From Littorina saxatilis (taxonomy: Eukaryota > Mollusca > Gastropoda > Littorinimorpha > Littorinidae): DNA of 64,000 nt. Made by a program: the position numbers and the translations under genes. This document shows positions 49,771-60,690 of the stretch, piece after piece. The stretch's first letter is position 1. Each line of letters begins with the position of its first letter. The notes beneath the pieces were generated by a model. That model did no database searches. It worked only from the letters and a program-made list of their open reading frames with translations, and was not told the origin of the DNA. The DNA lies in the NCBI RefSeq assembly GCF_037325665.1, contig NC_090260.1:54348649-54412648 (forward strand). The letters are read 5' to 3'.

Positions 49771-50867
49771 TGTCAGATATGACATTTATGGGTTTTATGT
49801 ATGAACATGTATGTAATATGAGTACTTAATTAATGATGAAATGATGCTGTTATTAGTATGCATTAATTGACAGAAGTAGACTCGTATCGCGAAAAACATT
49901 ATTATTGATTCGCATGCCTGTTGGACCATGATTATGGGGCCTGTACTGTTACCTGTAGAGCCGAGTCTCCAAGCACTCACGTGCAACAGGTGAAAAACCT
50001 GAATGTCCATTTTGTGTAAGGTGAGCTGTTAGACTTGTCGCCAGTCACCTAAGCTGTTAGCTTCACTTGCCCATTGAACATGTAAGCGGCAAGTCGGGGA
50101 AGATTCTTTGCTCGCGTGCTCAGGTAAACTATTTTTCATGATATGTTTTCGCTAAGGAACACTAGTATGTTTATGAATGATCATTATTAATATTCGCTGC
50201 TATGTTAACTTAAGTGTTCATTGTACTAGTTCTTAATTTGGATATTCTCAATAGTTGTTTAATGTGTGGATAAATAACTCGGACATGGATGGGAATTGAT
50301 ATTAGTATTGACAGTAGTTATTTAAGAATTCGTGTGTGTGTGGTTGAATGTAGAGTGTAATTACAGCCCAGGGTGAATGATGAGTGAATTACTGTGTGTG
50401 TTATGCCTATGGAATACTGACTCAAGAATTACTTTCACAGGAGTCTTCCCAGAGACAGAAGACGGAATTCGCGAGAGCTTGTTTGACCATTCAAGCAGAC
50501 GCATGAAGAGATGAAGATGCACGAAGCAGAGCGACGTGATCTACTAACCGGACTTCACGAACCACGCCAGGAGTCGCCGCGTCGGCTGGGTGATGGAGAA
50601 ACAGAGATGAACTACACTACGCTGTTCTGGTGATGGGGTAACACATTAATTTACTCATCTAGAACCCTGGGCGTATTGTGTATATGTGTGTGTGAATCCT
50701 GAACGTTGATATATGTACATGCTTTACCAGTGAGCTATATAAACATATTGAGCTCCACGTATTTTCTTTTATTGTTGGAATAAATCGGAGGAGAATAACG
50801 AATGCGTATAAATGAAATAGTGGCCTTCTGACTGACAGTCGGTATTGTAGATAATTCATTCCTGACA
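49771..50867 (+). repeat. 3' LTR of the Gmr1-like element
   Basis: 1,097 bp, nearly identical to the 5' LTR, followed directly by GGAAC and continuing satellite. Confidence 0.95.
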
Positions 50868-53800
50868 GGAACTCACCGCTTCATAGAGACACAATGACTG
50901 ATGACATGTCTACAGTGTGGGACGTGACAAGGGAACTCACCGTTTCATAGAGACACAATGACTGATGACATGTCTACAGTGTGTGACATGACAAGGGAAC
51001 TCACCGCTTCATAGAGACACAATGACTGATGACATGTCTACAGTGTGTGTCGTGACAAGGGAACTCACCGCTTGATAGAGACACAATGACTGATGACATG
51101 TCTACAGTGTGTGACATGACAAATGAACTCACCGCTTCATAGAGACACAATGACTGATGACATGTCTACAGTGTGGGACGTGACAAGGGAACTCACCGCT
51201 TGATAGAAACACAATGACTGATGTCATGTCTACAGTGTGGGACGTGACAAGGGAACTTACCGCTTGATAGAGACACAATGACTGATGACATGTCTACAGT
51301 GTGTGACATGACAAGGGAACTCACCGCTTGATAGAGACACAATGACTAATGACATGTCTACATTGTGTGACATGACAAGGGAACTCACCGCTTCATAGAG
51401 ACACAATGCCTGATGACATGTCTACAGTGTGTGACGTGACAAGAGAACTTACCGCTTGATATAGACACCATGACTGATGACATGTCTACAGTGTGTGACA
51501 TGACAAGGGAACTCACCGCTTCATAGAGACACAATGACTGATGACATGTCTACACTGTGTGACGTGACAAGGGAACTCACCGCTTCATAGAGACACAATG
51601 ACTGATGACATGTCTACAGTGTGTGACATGACAAGGGAACTCACCGCTTGATAGAGACACAATGACTGATGACATGTCTACAGTGTGTGTCATGACAAGG
51701 GAACTCACCGCTTGATAGAGACACAATGACTGATGACATGTCTACAGTGTGTGACATGACAAGGGAACTCACCGCTTCATAGAGACACAATGACTGATGA
51801 CATGTCTACAGTGTGTGTCGTGACAAGGGAACTCACCGCTTGATAGAGACACAATGACTGATGACATGTCTACAGTGTGTGTCATGACAAGGGAACTCAC
51901 CGCTTCATAGAGACACAATGACTGATGACATGTCTACAGTGTGTGTCGTGACAAGGGAACTCACCGCTTGATAGAGACACAATGACTGATGACATGTCTA
52001 CAGTGTGTGACATGACAAATGAACTCACCGCTTCATAGAGACACAATGACTGATGACATGTCTACAGTGTGTGGCATGACAAGGGAACTCACCGCTTGAT
52101 AGAGACACAATGACTGATGACATGTCTACAGTGTGTGTCATGACAAGGGAAGTCACCGCTTGATAGAGACACAATGACTGATGACATGTCTACAGTGTGT
52201 GTCATGACAAGGGAACTCACCGCTTGATAGAGCCACAATGACTGATGACATGTCTACAGTGTGTGACATGACAAGGGAACTCACCGCTTCATAGAGACAC
52301 AATGACTGATGTCATGTCTACAGTGTGTGACGTGACAAGGGAACTCACCGCTTGATAGAGACACAATGACTGATGCCATGTCTACAGTGTGTGACGTGAC
52401 AAGGGAACTCACCGCTTGATAGAGACACAATGACTGATGACATGTCTACAGTGTGTGTCATGACAAGGGAACTCACCGCTTCATGGAAACACAATGACTG
52501 ATGACATGTCTACAGTGTGTGACATGACAAGGGAACTCACCGCTTCATAGAGACACAATGACTGATGGTGTGTCTACAGTGTGTGTCATGACAAGGGAAT
52601 TCACCGCTTCATAGAGACACAATGACTGATGACATGTCTACAGTGTGTGACATGACAAGGGAACTCACCGCTTCATGGAAACACAATGACTGATGACATG
52701 TCTACATTGTGTGACATGACAAGGGAACTCACCGCTTCATAGAGACACAATGACTGATGACATGTCTACAGTGTGTGTCATGACAAGGGAATTCACCGCT
52801 TCATAGAGACACAATGACTGATGGCATGTCTACAGTGTGTGTCATGACAAGGGAACTCACCGCTTGATAGAGACACAATGACTGATGACATGTCTACAGT
52901 GTGTGACATGACAAGGGAACTCACCGCTTCATAGAGACACAATGACTGATGACATGTCTACAGTGTGTGACATGACAAGGGAACTCACCGCTTCATAGAG
53001 ACACAATGATTGATGACATGTCTACAGTGTGTGGCATGACAAGGGAACTCACCGCTTGATAGAGACACAATGACTGATGACATGTCTACAGTGTGTGACA
53101 TGACAAGGGAACTCACCGCTTCATAGAGACACAATGACTGATGACATGTCTACAGTGTGTGTCATGACAAGGGAATTCACCGCTTCATAGAGACACAATG
53201 ACTGATGGCATGTCTACAGTGTGTGTCATGACAAGGGAACTCACCGCTTTATAGAGACACAATGACTGATGACATGTCTATAGTGTGTGTCATGACAAGG
53301 GAACTCACCGCTTGATAGAGACACAATGACTGATGACATGTCTACAGTGTGTGACATGACAAGGGAACTCACCGCTTCATAGAGACACAATGATTGATGA
53401 CATGTCTACAGTGTGTGGCGTGACAAGGGAACTCACCGCTTCATAGAGACACAATGACTGATGACATGTCTACAGTGTGTGTCATGACAAGGGAACTCAC
53501 CGCTTCATGGAAACACAATGACTGATGACATGTCTACAGTGTGTGACGTGACAAGGGAACTCACCGCTTCATAGAGACACAATGATTGATGACATGTCTA
53601 CAGTGTGTGGCGTGACAAGGGAACTCACCGCTTCATAGAGACACAATGACTGATGACATGTCTACAGTGTGTGTCATGACAAGGGAATTCACCGCTTCAT
53701 AGAGACACAATGACTGATGGCATGTCTACAGTGTGTGTCATGACAAGGGAACTCACCGCTTTATAGAGACACAATGACTGATGACATGTCTATAGTGTGT

Positions 53801-54203
53801 GTCATGACAAGGGAACTCACCGCTTGATAGAGACACAATGACTGATGACATGTCTACAGTGTGTGACATGACAAGGGAACTCACCGCTTCATAGAGACAC
53901 AATGACTGATGACATGTCTACAGTGTGTGACGTGACAAGGGAACTCACCGCTTCATAGAGACACAATGACTGATGACATGTCTACAGTGTGTGTCATGAC
54001 AAGGGAACTCACCGCTTCATGGAAACACAATGACTGATGACATGTCTACAGTGTGTGACGTGACAAGGGAACTCACCGCTTCATGGAAACACAATGACTG
54101 ATGACATGTCTACAGTGTGTGACGTGACAAGGAACTTACCGCTTCATGGAAACATAATGACTGATGTCATGTCCACAGTGTGTGACGTGACAAGGGAACT
54201 CAC

Positions 54204-54349
54204 CGCTTCATAGAGACGCAGTAGCCTGGCCAGGTGGAAGTCGAAGAAGTTGGGTTTGAGGTGAGTGAGGAACGCTGACACAGCAGCCGGGGAGCGGCCC
54301 AGCAGGGAGTCTATGAAGTAGTCCAGCTGTAGTTTGTCGTTCTCTGGCT
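54204..54349 (-). CDS. TRPM-like channel, 146-bp exon with both boundaries amplified
   Basis: Acceptor TGTACTGTTTTCAG and donor GAAGCG|GTGAGTTCC. The first two bases (AG) complete a codon from an upstream exon outside the window. The 48 codons begin PENDKLQLDYFIDSLL and end FDFHLARLLRLYEA, phase 0. The pattern (hydrophobic helix, R..V..FL, then RLxxLYE) fits the TRPM homology domain 3 repeat (...R..FV.LFL.....LeeLY). Its last ~15 nt plus donor are the seed of the 64-bp satellite. Its acceptor and first ~36 nt recur in the 60-bp repeats at 60691-60870. It is the most 5' exon visible. Confidence 0.78.
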
Positions 54350-55706
54350 CTGAAAACAGTACAATACATTACATTAAATTACATATCTTACCCAACTCAC
54401 ATATAGCAATTAACCCTGGTTCAGTGCTGGTAACGCTGTACGCGTCCCCTTGGTAACAAGGAAGACGCCTCTAAAAAAGAGTGACCCGAGACCCATAAGG
54501 GTGTCTAGGCCAGCCTGGAAACGAGGCTGCCTTCCGTATGCGCGCGCATACGCCGCCATATGCAATCATTCTAAAACTCAGCGTCAGTGAGACTGGTCGC
54601 ATTTGATGTACGCTCCGGCTGTTCAGCCGTTGTTACTTAGTCATTTTGACTTTGTTTCGCTCCTCTTGGTATCTTTTTGTCTTCTGGACTTCACAACTAT
54701 GTTGAGGTGAGGTCGTTTCTTGTATGTTTCTTGATTTTGGCAGCATTGTCGGCCGCATTTTGGACTTAGAAATTTTTTTATAAATTTTTCGTGAGTCGTT
54801 TTTTGTCATGGCCGACAATGCTAAGAAGAGGTCAGCTCCTTTACAGGTTCTGCTGTGCCCTCTTCGCCTATGAAAGCTCCTAGAAAGTCTAAACAATCCG
54901 GTCAAGCGTCCGTTTCTGTTGAAGATACTCTTGCTTAAAAATGTTTTGATGTGTTGGGATTTTACCCGCAAAGCCGGTAGACAGTACTGCGTCCATTTTG
55001 TCTACTAAGCCGGTTGACAATATCGCTCATATTGATTAACCTGCTATAGGGGAGTCTTCCCCGGTGGGGCCTGTTTTGGCATCCGCGGACTTTGCCGCGT
55101 TGTTGTTATCTCTTAGTTCGCAGGTTTCTACTTTAGTGGCCGAAATGTCATCGACGAGAGTGGAGCTTCGTTCTCTCCCTTCCGGGTGGCTGACGTCGCT
55201 GCCCTTGCCAAGGTTTGACCGGCTCCTGCCGCTACAGTCACGCGGGTGGATGTGCATGCCTCTCAGGATGAGGATGTCTTTCCGTTTGCCGCTTTTGAGG
55301 GGTTCGCCTTCCGGCGTGCCGTCACAAACACAAGGTATGTCTGCTGAGTTAGTAACCGGGTTCTCCGGCCAAAACTCGGCACGCGGTCAGGAGCGAGTAG
55401 CCTCAGGCGCATTGCAGCCAGGCGAAAGTTCTTATCTCTCGGCTGACTCAACCCGCTTTGGCGGCCTTTCAGTGGGGAATAAGAGCCCTGGTGCGCGTAA
55501 GGAAGTTCCACTGCACTCTGCTCAGTCCGTGGACGGGGGCGAGTGTGTGTGGCTTCCGCTTCCGCCCTCTGGGCGGGAGGTAGACACTAAAGCTGGTTCT
55601 CTGCTAGACGATGGTAGTCAGTACGGGAGTCAGCTTTCGGATTGCATGGTAGTGCAAGACGACTGGTTTACTGTGTGCAAAACTGGGTGGTGCTTGGATT
55701 GACCAG

Positions 55707-56505
55707 GAGTGTCTTTCTGGGTGTCACCTTCCTGATTGCGATTGCGAGCATGAAGGAGAGGTTAACGAGGGTGCGTCCACGGTGGTGGACGACTCCCAGC
55801 TTACTTGCCGTTCTAGTTGTCCAGCGCAGTGACGTGGGCTAACGAAAACGGCATTTAGGTATTGTGGAAGTTGGTGATTCTGGGATCGACCACGAACGGC
55901 TTGGCCGGGAACGTCTTTCCGGGGGTCACCTTCCTGATTGCGATTGCGAGCATGAAGGAAAGGATAACGAGTGCGTCCACGGGGATGGACGACATCCAGC
56001 TTAACTTGCCGTTCAGGTTGTCCAGCGCAGTGACGTGGGCGGCGGGAAACGGCATTTAAGTTTTGACCGGAAGGGGTGGTTGAGAGCAAGGCGTAACTTA
56101 CTCCACCTCTATCTGGTTCCGACTTCTGGAAGTTCGGAGGAACAGGATGTTCTCTTCAGCTTCCGGGAATTGTTGTCTATTGCCCTGGAGTTGGCAAATG
56201 GCCGCGTGTAGCCGGGTTCTCCGGTGAAAGTGGTGTACGTTCGCACGAGGAATGTAGCACGCATTTTCGTGGCTGGGCAACGTAAGCTTCCGCCCTGGGG
56301 GCAGGAAGTTGTTGGGCTGGGTGATTCTTGGGTTCACCATGCGAGTCTCTCTGGGGGTCACCTTCCTAACTTTGATACCGAGCAGGAAGGAGATGTTTGG
56401 AGGGTGGGTCCACGGTGGTGGATGACACCCAGCTTGACTTGCCGTTCAAGTTGTCCAGCGCAGTGACGTGGGCAGTGGAAAACGGCATTTAGGTTTTGAC
56501 AGGAA
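55707..56505 (+). repeat. three ~155-bp internal repeats in the DIRS-like element
   Basis: Related segments begin near 55707, 55910 and 56342. Each runs from GTCACCTTCCT through TTGTCCAGCGCAGTGACGTG to AACGGCATTTA. They are diverged and lie in the former coding interior. Confidence 0.8.
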
Positions 56506-56577
56506 CGGGGGGCAGGAAGTGAGCAGTAGGGCTGATTCTTTGTTGGACAGTTAAGTCAAACAGGGAGTCAGCTTCCA

Positions 56578-57433
56578 TGTTACCAAGACAATCTGAGAGA
56601 ACAAATGCACCTTATTTTTAAATCCATTTATAATAACATTTAATTGTCCTCAAATAAAACTATCAGAAAATAATGAATATTTCAACGTAACCAAGCTTGT
56701 TTTAATCATATACTGTAGCCCGACTCTTTAATGGATAACTCCAAAGTAAGTGCAACAGACTTTTCCTTTCGGGGGAGGGGCGGGGGGCAGAGCTAGGGGT
56801 GATATAAAACACAGTTTTAAACACAATAGCGCTAAATCAAGATTGCCGAACATATCAACGGATTCTTAATTGCTTCAGTTTACTTTTTTTGAATGAAATT
56901 TATTAAATGGTTTTATGTAACTGATAGTATCAAACGCAATAGCGTCATGCGTGCAGCAGTCAGCATCGGAAGGCAGCCCAGCTATCTATCTTCTTTCCTC
57001 CTATCTATCAATATTTGTGTCCGCTTATCCAAAAGTATAAATATTTCAGCGGTACAGCCAAATGTAAGAGACACTAGTAATTTCCAAATAGAGAAAGAGT
57101 AAACAACATTCAGGTCAGTACTAAAACTAAGATCGAAGAGCAACCCCTGTACTTGATCTCAGTGCTTCTTTCATACTGCAGCTATTTCAGGGCTTCTTGA
57201 GTCACTCAGTCGAAAGCAGGGTAACCTTCTTCCAAACAAAATACACCATGAAGCAGTTGTCTTATGTAATCAAATTCCATTTAGGTGAGATTTTTTGAAT
57301 CAAGATTGTGCGAACTTCTGATTGAAAGGACATTTTTTTTTATGGGAGTCTTTCGCAAGAATGCAAAGTGTTCTTGATTTCGAATCAGTTTGAAATAAAG
57401 ATAACTTTTTAATGCAAAAAAAAAAAAAAAAAG
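56578..57433 (+). mobile_element. processed retrocopy (poly(A) tail, 15-bp target duplication)
   Basis: Flanked by GGGAGTCAGCTTCCA at 56563-56577 and 57434-57448. It ends in A18 (57416-57433), with AATAAA at 57394, 16 nt before the tail. This is the architecture of a reverse-transcribed polyadenylated RNA. I recognise no coding sequence; it reads as 3' UTR, so the parent gene is unknown. Inserted inside the DIRS-like element, hence younger than it. Confidence 0.8.
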
Positions 57434-59129
57434 GGAGTCAGCTTCCAGATTGCACGGTTGTGCTTGACGGCTGTTCAGATGAAGGTGCTTACGCATTACT
57501 GAAGAGCACTGAATTTAGGTTCCGTTTCATGTTAGCAAGTGCAGTGGCGCTCGCAGCTGAAATGGTTTGAGGACAACGGGATCGTCCGGTGTGTTTCTAT
57601 GCAACCTGTTGGTTCTGATGTTTACTAATCCACGGCCGGTTTCGCTTCCGCTTTTGTGGCTGTGTCTTCCGGTACAGGATGGGATAGCCTTCTACCGTTG
57701 ACACTGTGGTGTTGGTAGTCGGCAATTTTCAGCCTTTGGCTTTCGGTTCTGTTGCTGCGGTTCCTTTGCTGTTATTCAGGCTGTGTCCACTTCCTTTTCC
57801 AGTCTTCCAGCTGGAAGGAGACAGGTGGATGGAGATCTGGTCATGGAGTTCCGGTGTGGAAAATTTTCAAAACTTTTCCGATTTTTGGCAAGTTTTGCCT
57901 TATCGGGATTGGTGACTGGTTCTCATCATTTCGATGATTGTTATGATGCTTTTGAACGAGGGGAGGCTCATACTTCAGCTGTGTCGCTGTTCGCGGCATT
58001 TTGTAGTTGATTTGAGCCTTATAAGGAGAATCTTTGAGTGTTAAGTTCTTAGATCCTCTGGCGGGGTCTTTTTGTACTTGTGGAGTTTTCACAAGCGAGT
58101 CTTCTTTGTCACCACTACCTTTGTGGACAACGTTCGACTTTATACCTGCGGCGGTGTGGCTTTAGCTTGTGTCTTACGCTCAAGTAGCGTGTCACTCACG
58201 GAGCGCTTTCTGTAGCTTTCGGTTTACTCCAAGCTTAAGAACTTAGGTTCTCTGTTTTCGTTCTACGGAACCGCCCTCGGGTTTGGCTAACATCCATCTG
58301 GATTTTGATAGCTAGGAGAAAGTGTCTGTAAGATCAAGATCTCCTAGCTCGGGGAGATTGTGGCTTCGGTTCTTTATGATGGGCTCGTTTGAACAAAACG
58401 CGCTTTTTCTCTCGCCTGGGTGGTTACGTTCTAACTGGATATCTTTGTGGTCTGACAGGACGCAGATACAAAGGAGTTAACTTTGCCGGTTTTTACCTGA
58501 GGGTAAGCCTCTGCCTTTAAAGTATTGTTCTTTTGGCTAGACTTTAATCTCTTTCTTGTTTGAAAGGTCTCTTTTTGAGACCCCTTCTATGCACGCGGGC
58601 TTTTATCTATCAAAGAGACGCTCACGGTAAAAGGAAAGCGCAAGGCAGGCCTTGGCTGTTGTTTGTTTCCAAACGAAAAGCTTCAGGCTGGCTGTTATCT
58701 ACTTTAGCTTTTGGCTCTATACCCTCGCTTTCACAGGGTCTTTCTCATAGATCGTTTTGGCGACCTGTTGGTCGCACAGTACGGGTCTTTGCAATCTTGG
58801 TTCCAGACCTCTTAAGGCTGGCAAGAAGGCGTCTTTGCTTTCTCACATTCTAATTACACGGATGTCTACTGTAAGGGTATCCTTGAGATACTTAGGGGCT
58901 TCCGCCTCAACTCTGGATTTGGTTCAGAGTCTTTATAGGGGTTTTGGCGTGTTTGTTCGCTTGTCACTTAGACTGGCTTGGTACGAAGCGCTTATTTCTT
59001 ACGGAAAGAACTCCTCTTCTCTACGTGTAATGCAGGTGGCGATCCACCTATTCTGGGTTTCCGTTTTTTCTTCCATGTCTTATTTTTAAGACTTTATGTA
59101 ATTTCTGTCACTTTGTTACGGCTTGGTGC

Positions 59130-59187
59130 GTCGCGATATAACCTTGAAGGGTTGGAAACGACGTTAAACACCAAATAAAGAAAGAAA
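59130..59187 (+). mobile_element. 58-bp micro-retroposon with 15-bp target duplication
   Basis: Flanked by GTTACGGCTTGGTGC at 59115-59129 and 59188-59202. The insert is only the retroposon tail: GCGATATAACCTTGAAGG, then GACGTTAAACACCAAATAAA and (GAAA) repeats. A related but degenerate copy of the tail motif is at 59775-59812. Confidence 0.85.
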
Positions 59188-60690
59188 GTTACGGCTTGGT
59201 GCAGCGTTGCTTTAACCCGTTTCAAGACTAGCCTGGCGGATCTACACGGAAAACGGCCAAGCTTACTCTAGTAGCTTCTGTGAGAAGTGGGAGTAAGCGT
59301 ACTTTCTGGCTATTTTGAATATAGACATCTTTTTCAAGAAAGACTGATCTACGACTTTTGGGTTTCTTCGAAATTTTCTGGCGTTTAAGCAAAAATGGAA
59401 AAACAAGCTTCGAGTTGCATTTTCAATTCATGAAGCAAGGGTTTGGCTCCTTTAGAGTCACGTTTAGTCAATTAAAACTTTTCGGGTTTCGAAGATTTTT
59501 CCGACTTACACGGATCTGTTTGTTCATTGGTTTAAAGGGCACTTGCCTTAATACCTTTCATCACCGTAGTGATTTAGCCTAGCCTTTTATGCGGAAAACG
59601 GGAAATAACCAGCTTCTAATTGCTCTTTCAATTCACGAAGCAAGGGTGTGGCTCATTTCAGAGTCAGGTTTAGCCGTTTTAATATTTCGATTTTCGAAGA
59701 ATTTTCTGACTTTCACGGACCTTGTTGGATCATCGAATCAAAGGCCATTTGCCTTATCTTTCGTCTCCGTCGTGATTTAACCTTAAACGGTTGGAAATGA
59801 CGTTAAACACTGTATTAGGGTGGGTACAGGTCTATCTACTCTGATAGGGGTATGACTTTTTGAAGTCAACCTTACCTAGATGGACTGCTACACTGGACTC
59901 TTGCTCCTGGGGAGCTTGATGTGGTTATTTGTCCCGTGAGGACTCTCAGAAGGTACCTGCCACGGACTCGGCATTGGGTCAGAAAGTCTGAAGCTTTTAT
60001 GATATCACTTAGCACAGCAAGGTGTAAGGATATTGCGAAAGTTTATTTAACCAAGTGAGTCTCCACTTTGATCAGACAGGTGCTTACCTGGTGATTAACA
60101 CAGTCTGGAGATGTTAGGGCAGTTTTGCCTCTCACTGTAGCTAAAACGCATGAGGCAAGGCCTTGGGCCTCCTCTTTGACAGTCCTCCGGTCGGGCCGTT
60201 TTGGCTGAAGTACTGGAGTCGGAGTCAGAGACGTCTCGGTTATGGTAGCCTCGGAACAGGTTCTAATTTCATGATTTCACTATATACCCGCCACCTATAG
60301 TAGCAATCTGCTATATGTGAGTTGGGTAAGATATGTAATTTAATCAAAATTTTAGTAATAAATTTTCATTTGATTAATATACTTACCCAACTCACATCGT
60401 TTATTCCCTCCCGCCTCCCCGCTGTGGGGTTGTATATGTCTAAAAAAGAAGCGAGTTGGGCTTCGTTTTAGAATGATGCATATGGCGGCGTATGCGCGCG
60501 CATACGGAAGGCAGCCTCGTTTCCAGGCTGGCCTAGACACCCTTACGGGTCTCGGTCACTCTTTTTTAGAGGCGTCTTCCTTGTTACCAAGGGGACGCGT
60601 ACAGCGTTACCAGCACTGAACCAGGGTTAATTGCTATATGTGAGTTGGGTATTAATCAAATGAAAATGTATTACTAAAATTTTTGAATAC

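Larger units (their letters stand above)
43829..50867 (+). mobile_element. Ty3/Gypsy retrotransposon with Gmr1-like domain order
   Basis: The LTRs are 1,097 bp each (43829-44925, 49771-50867), TGTCAG...TGACA, with about four differences (about 99.6% identical), so insertion is very young. The target duplication is GGAAC (43824-43828, 50868-50872), within a 64-bp satellite unit. A primer-binding site follows the 5' LTR (TTGGTGACCCC, ~44927) and a purine tract (GTGGGGGGC) precedes the 3' LTR. Gag and protease come first. In pol, integrase precedes reverse transcriptase and RNase H, the reverse of usual Ty3/Gypsy order. The structure is nearly whole with about two breaks in pol. It is sense-opposed to the TRPM gene. 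Confidence 0.93.
29388..54203 (-). repeat. 64-bp satellite derived from an exon-intron boundary, ~260 copies
   Basis: An array with 64-bp period, interrupted by two SINE copies (32605-33046, 35230-35671) and a Gypsy element (43829-50867). In the gene's orientation every unit contains TGTCTCTATGAAGCG (or TATCAAGCG) followed by GTGAGTTCCC or GTAAGTTCCC. These are the last coding bases and the donor of exon 54204-54349. The outermost unit is continuous with that real exon. The array occupies essentially the whole 24.9-kb intron. Longer-range duplications are present. Copy number is estimated from length after removing the inserts. Confidence 0.96.
7948..54349 (-). other. TRPM-family channel gene (internal part, five exons)
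   Basis: Five exons on the minus strand read in order 54204-54349, 29070-29262, 20381-20529, 8567-8667 and 7948-8155. Introns are 24,941, 8,540, 11,713 and 411 bp. Each exon is bounded by AG and GT, and phases match at all junctions (0/0, 1/2, 0/0, 2/1). The product would be a cytoplasmic N-terminal segment of a TRPM cation channel, before the first membrane helix. Exons encoding the start, the pore and the C-terminus are outside the window. Assignment rests on motifs LFLWALL, the MAAALFARAVY helix, FEDLAV and WWGGVSVLQLAM. Which TRPM paralogue it is cannot be decided here. Nearly all intronic sequence is tandem repeat or mobile element. Confidence 0.82.
54376..60686 (+). mobile_element. decayed DIRS-like retroelement
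   Basis: Inverted terminal repeats of about 187 bp (54388-54576 and 60465-60651, sharing CCAACTCACATATAGCAATT). Just inside the right repeat is an internal complementary region (60310-60397). It is the reverse complement of the outer left end joined to the outer right end, which is the hallmark of DIRS-type tyrosine-recombinase retrotransposons. No target-site duplication is seen, as expected for that family. The interior holds gag-like and possibly recombinase-like coding remnants with many breaks, so I name no protein with certainty. It carries a processed retrocopy and a micro-retroposon. It split a 60-bp tandem repeat made from the adjacent TRPM exon acceptor. Confidence 0.75.

Noticed and set aside
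29388-54203. CTGATGA in the 64-bp unit, as in the hammerhead ribozyme core
   Set aside because: The other required core element (GAAA after a stem) and a matching cleavage-site stem are not in the right places, so it does not fit a hammerhead.
29388-54203. TGACATGTCT in each 64-bp unit as a p53-family half-site
   Set aside because: It fails the consensus at one position and no paired second half-site is at the right distance; likely incidental.
58560-58853. Tyrosine recombinase of the DIRS-like element
   Set aside because: A few residues recall that family, but catalytic residues cannot be placed with confidence, so no protein was named.
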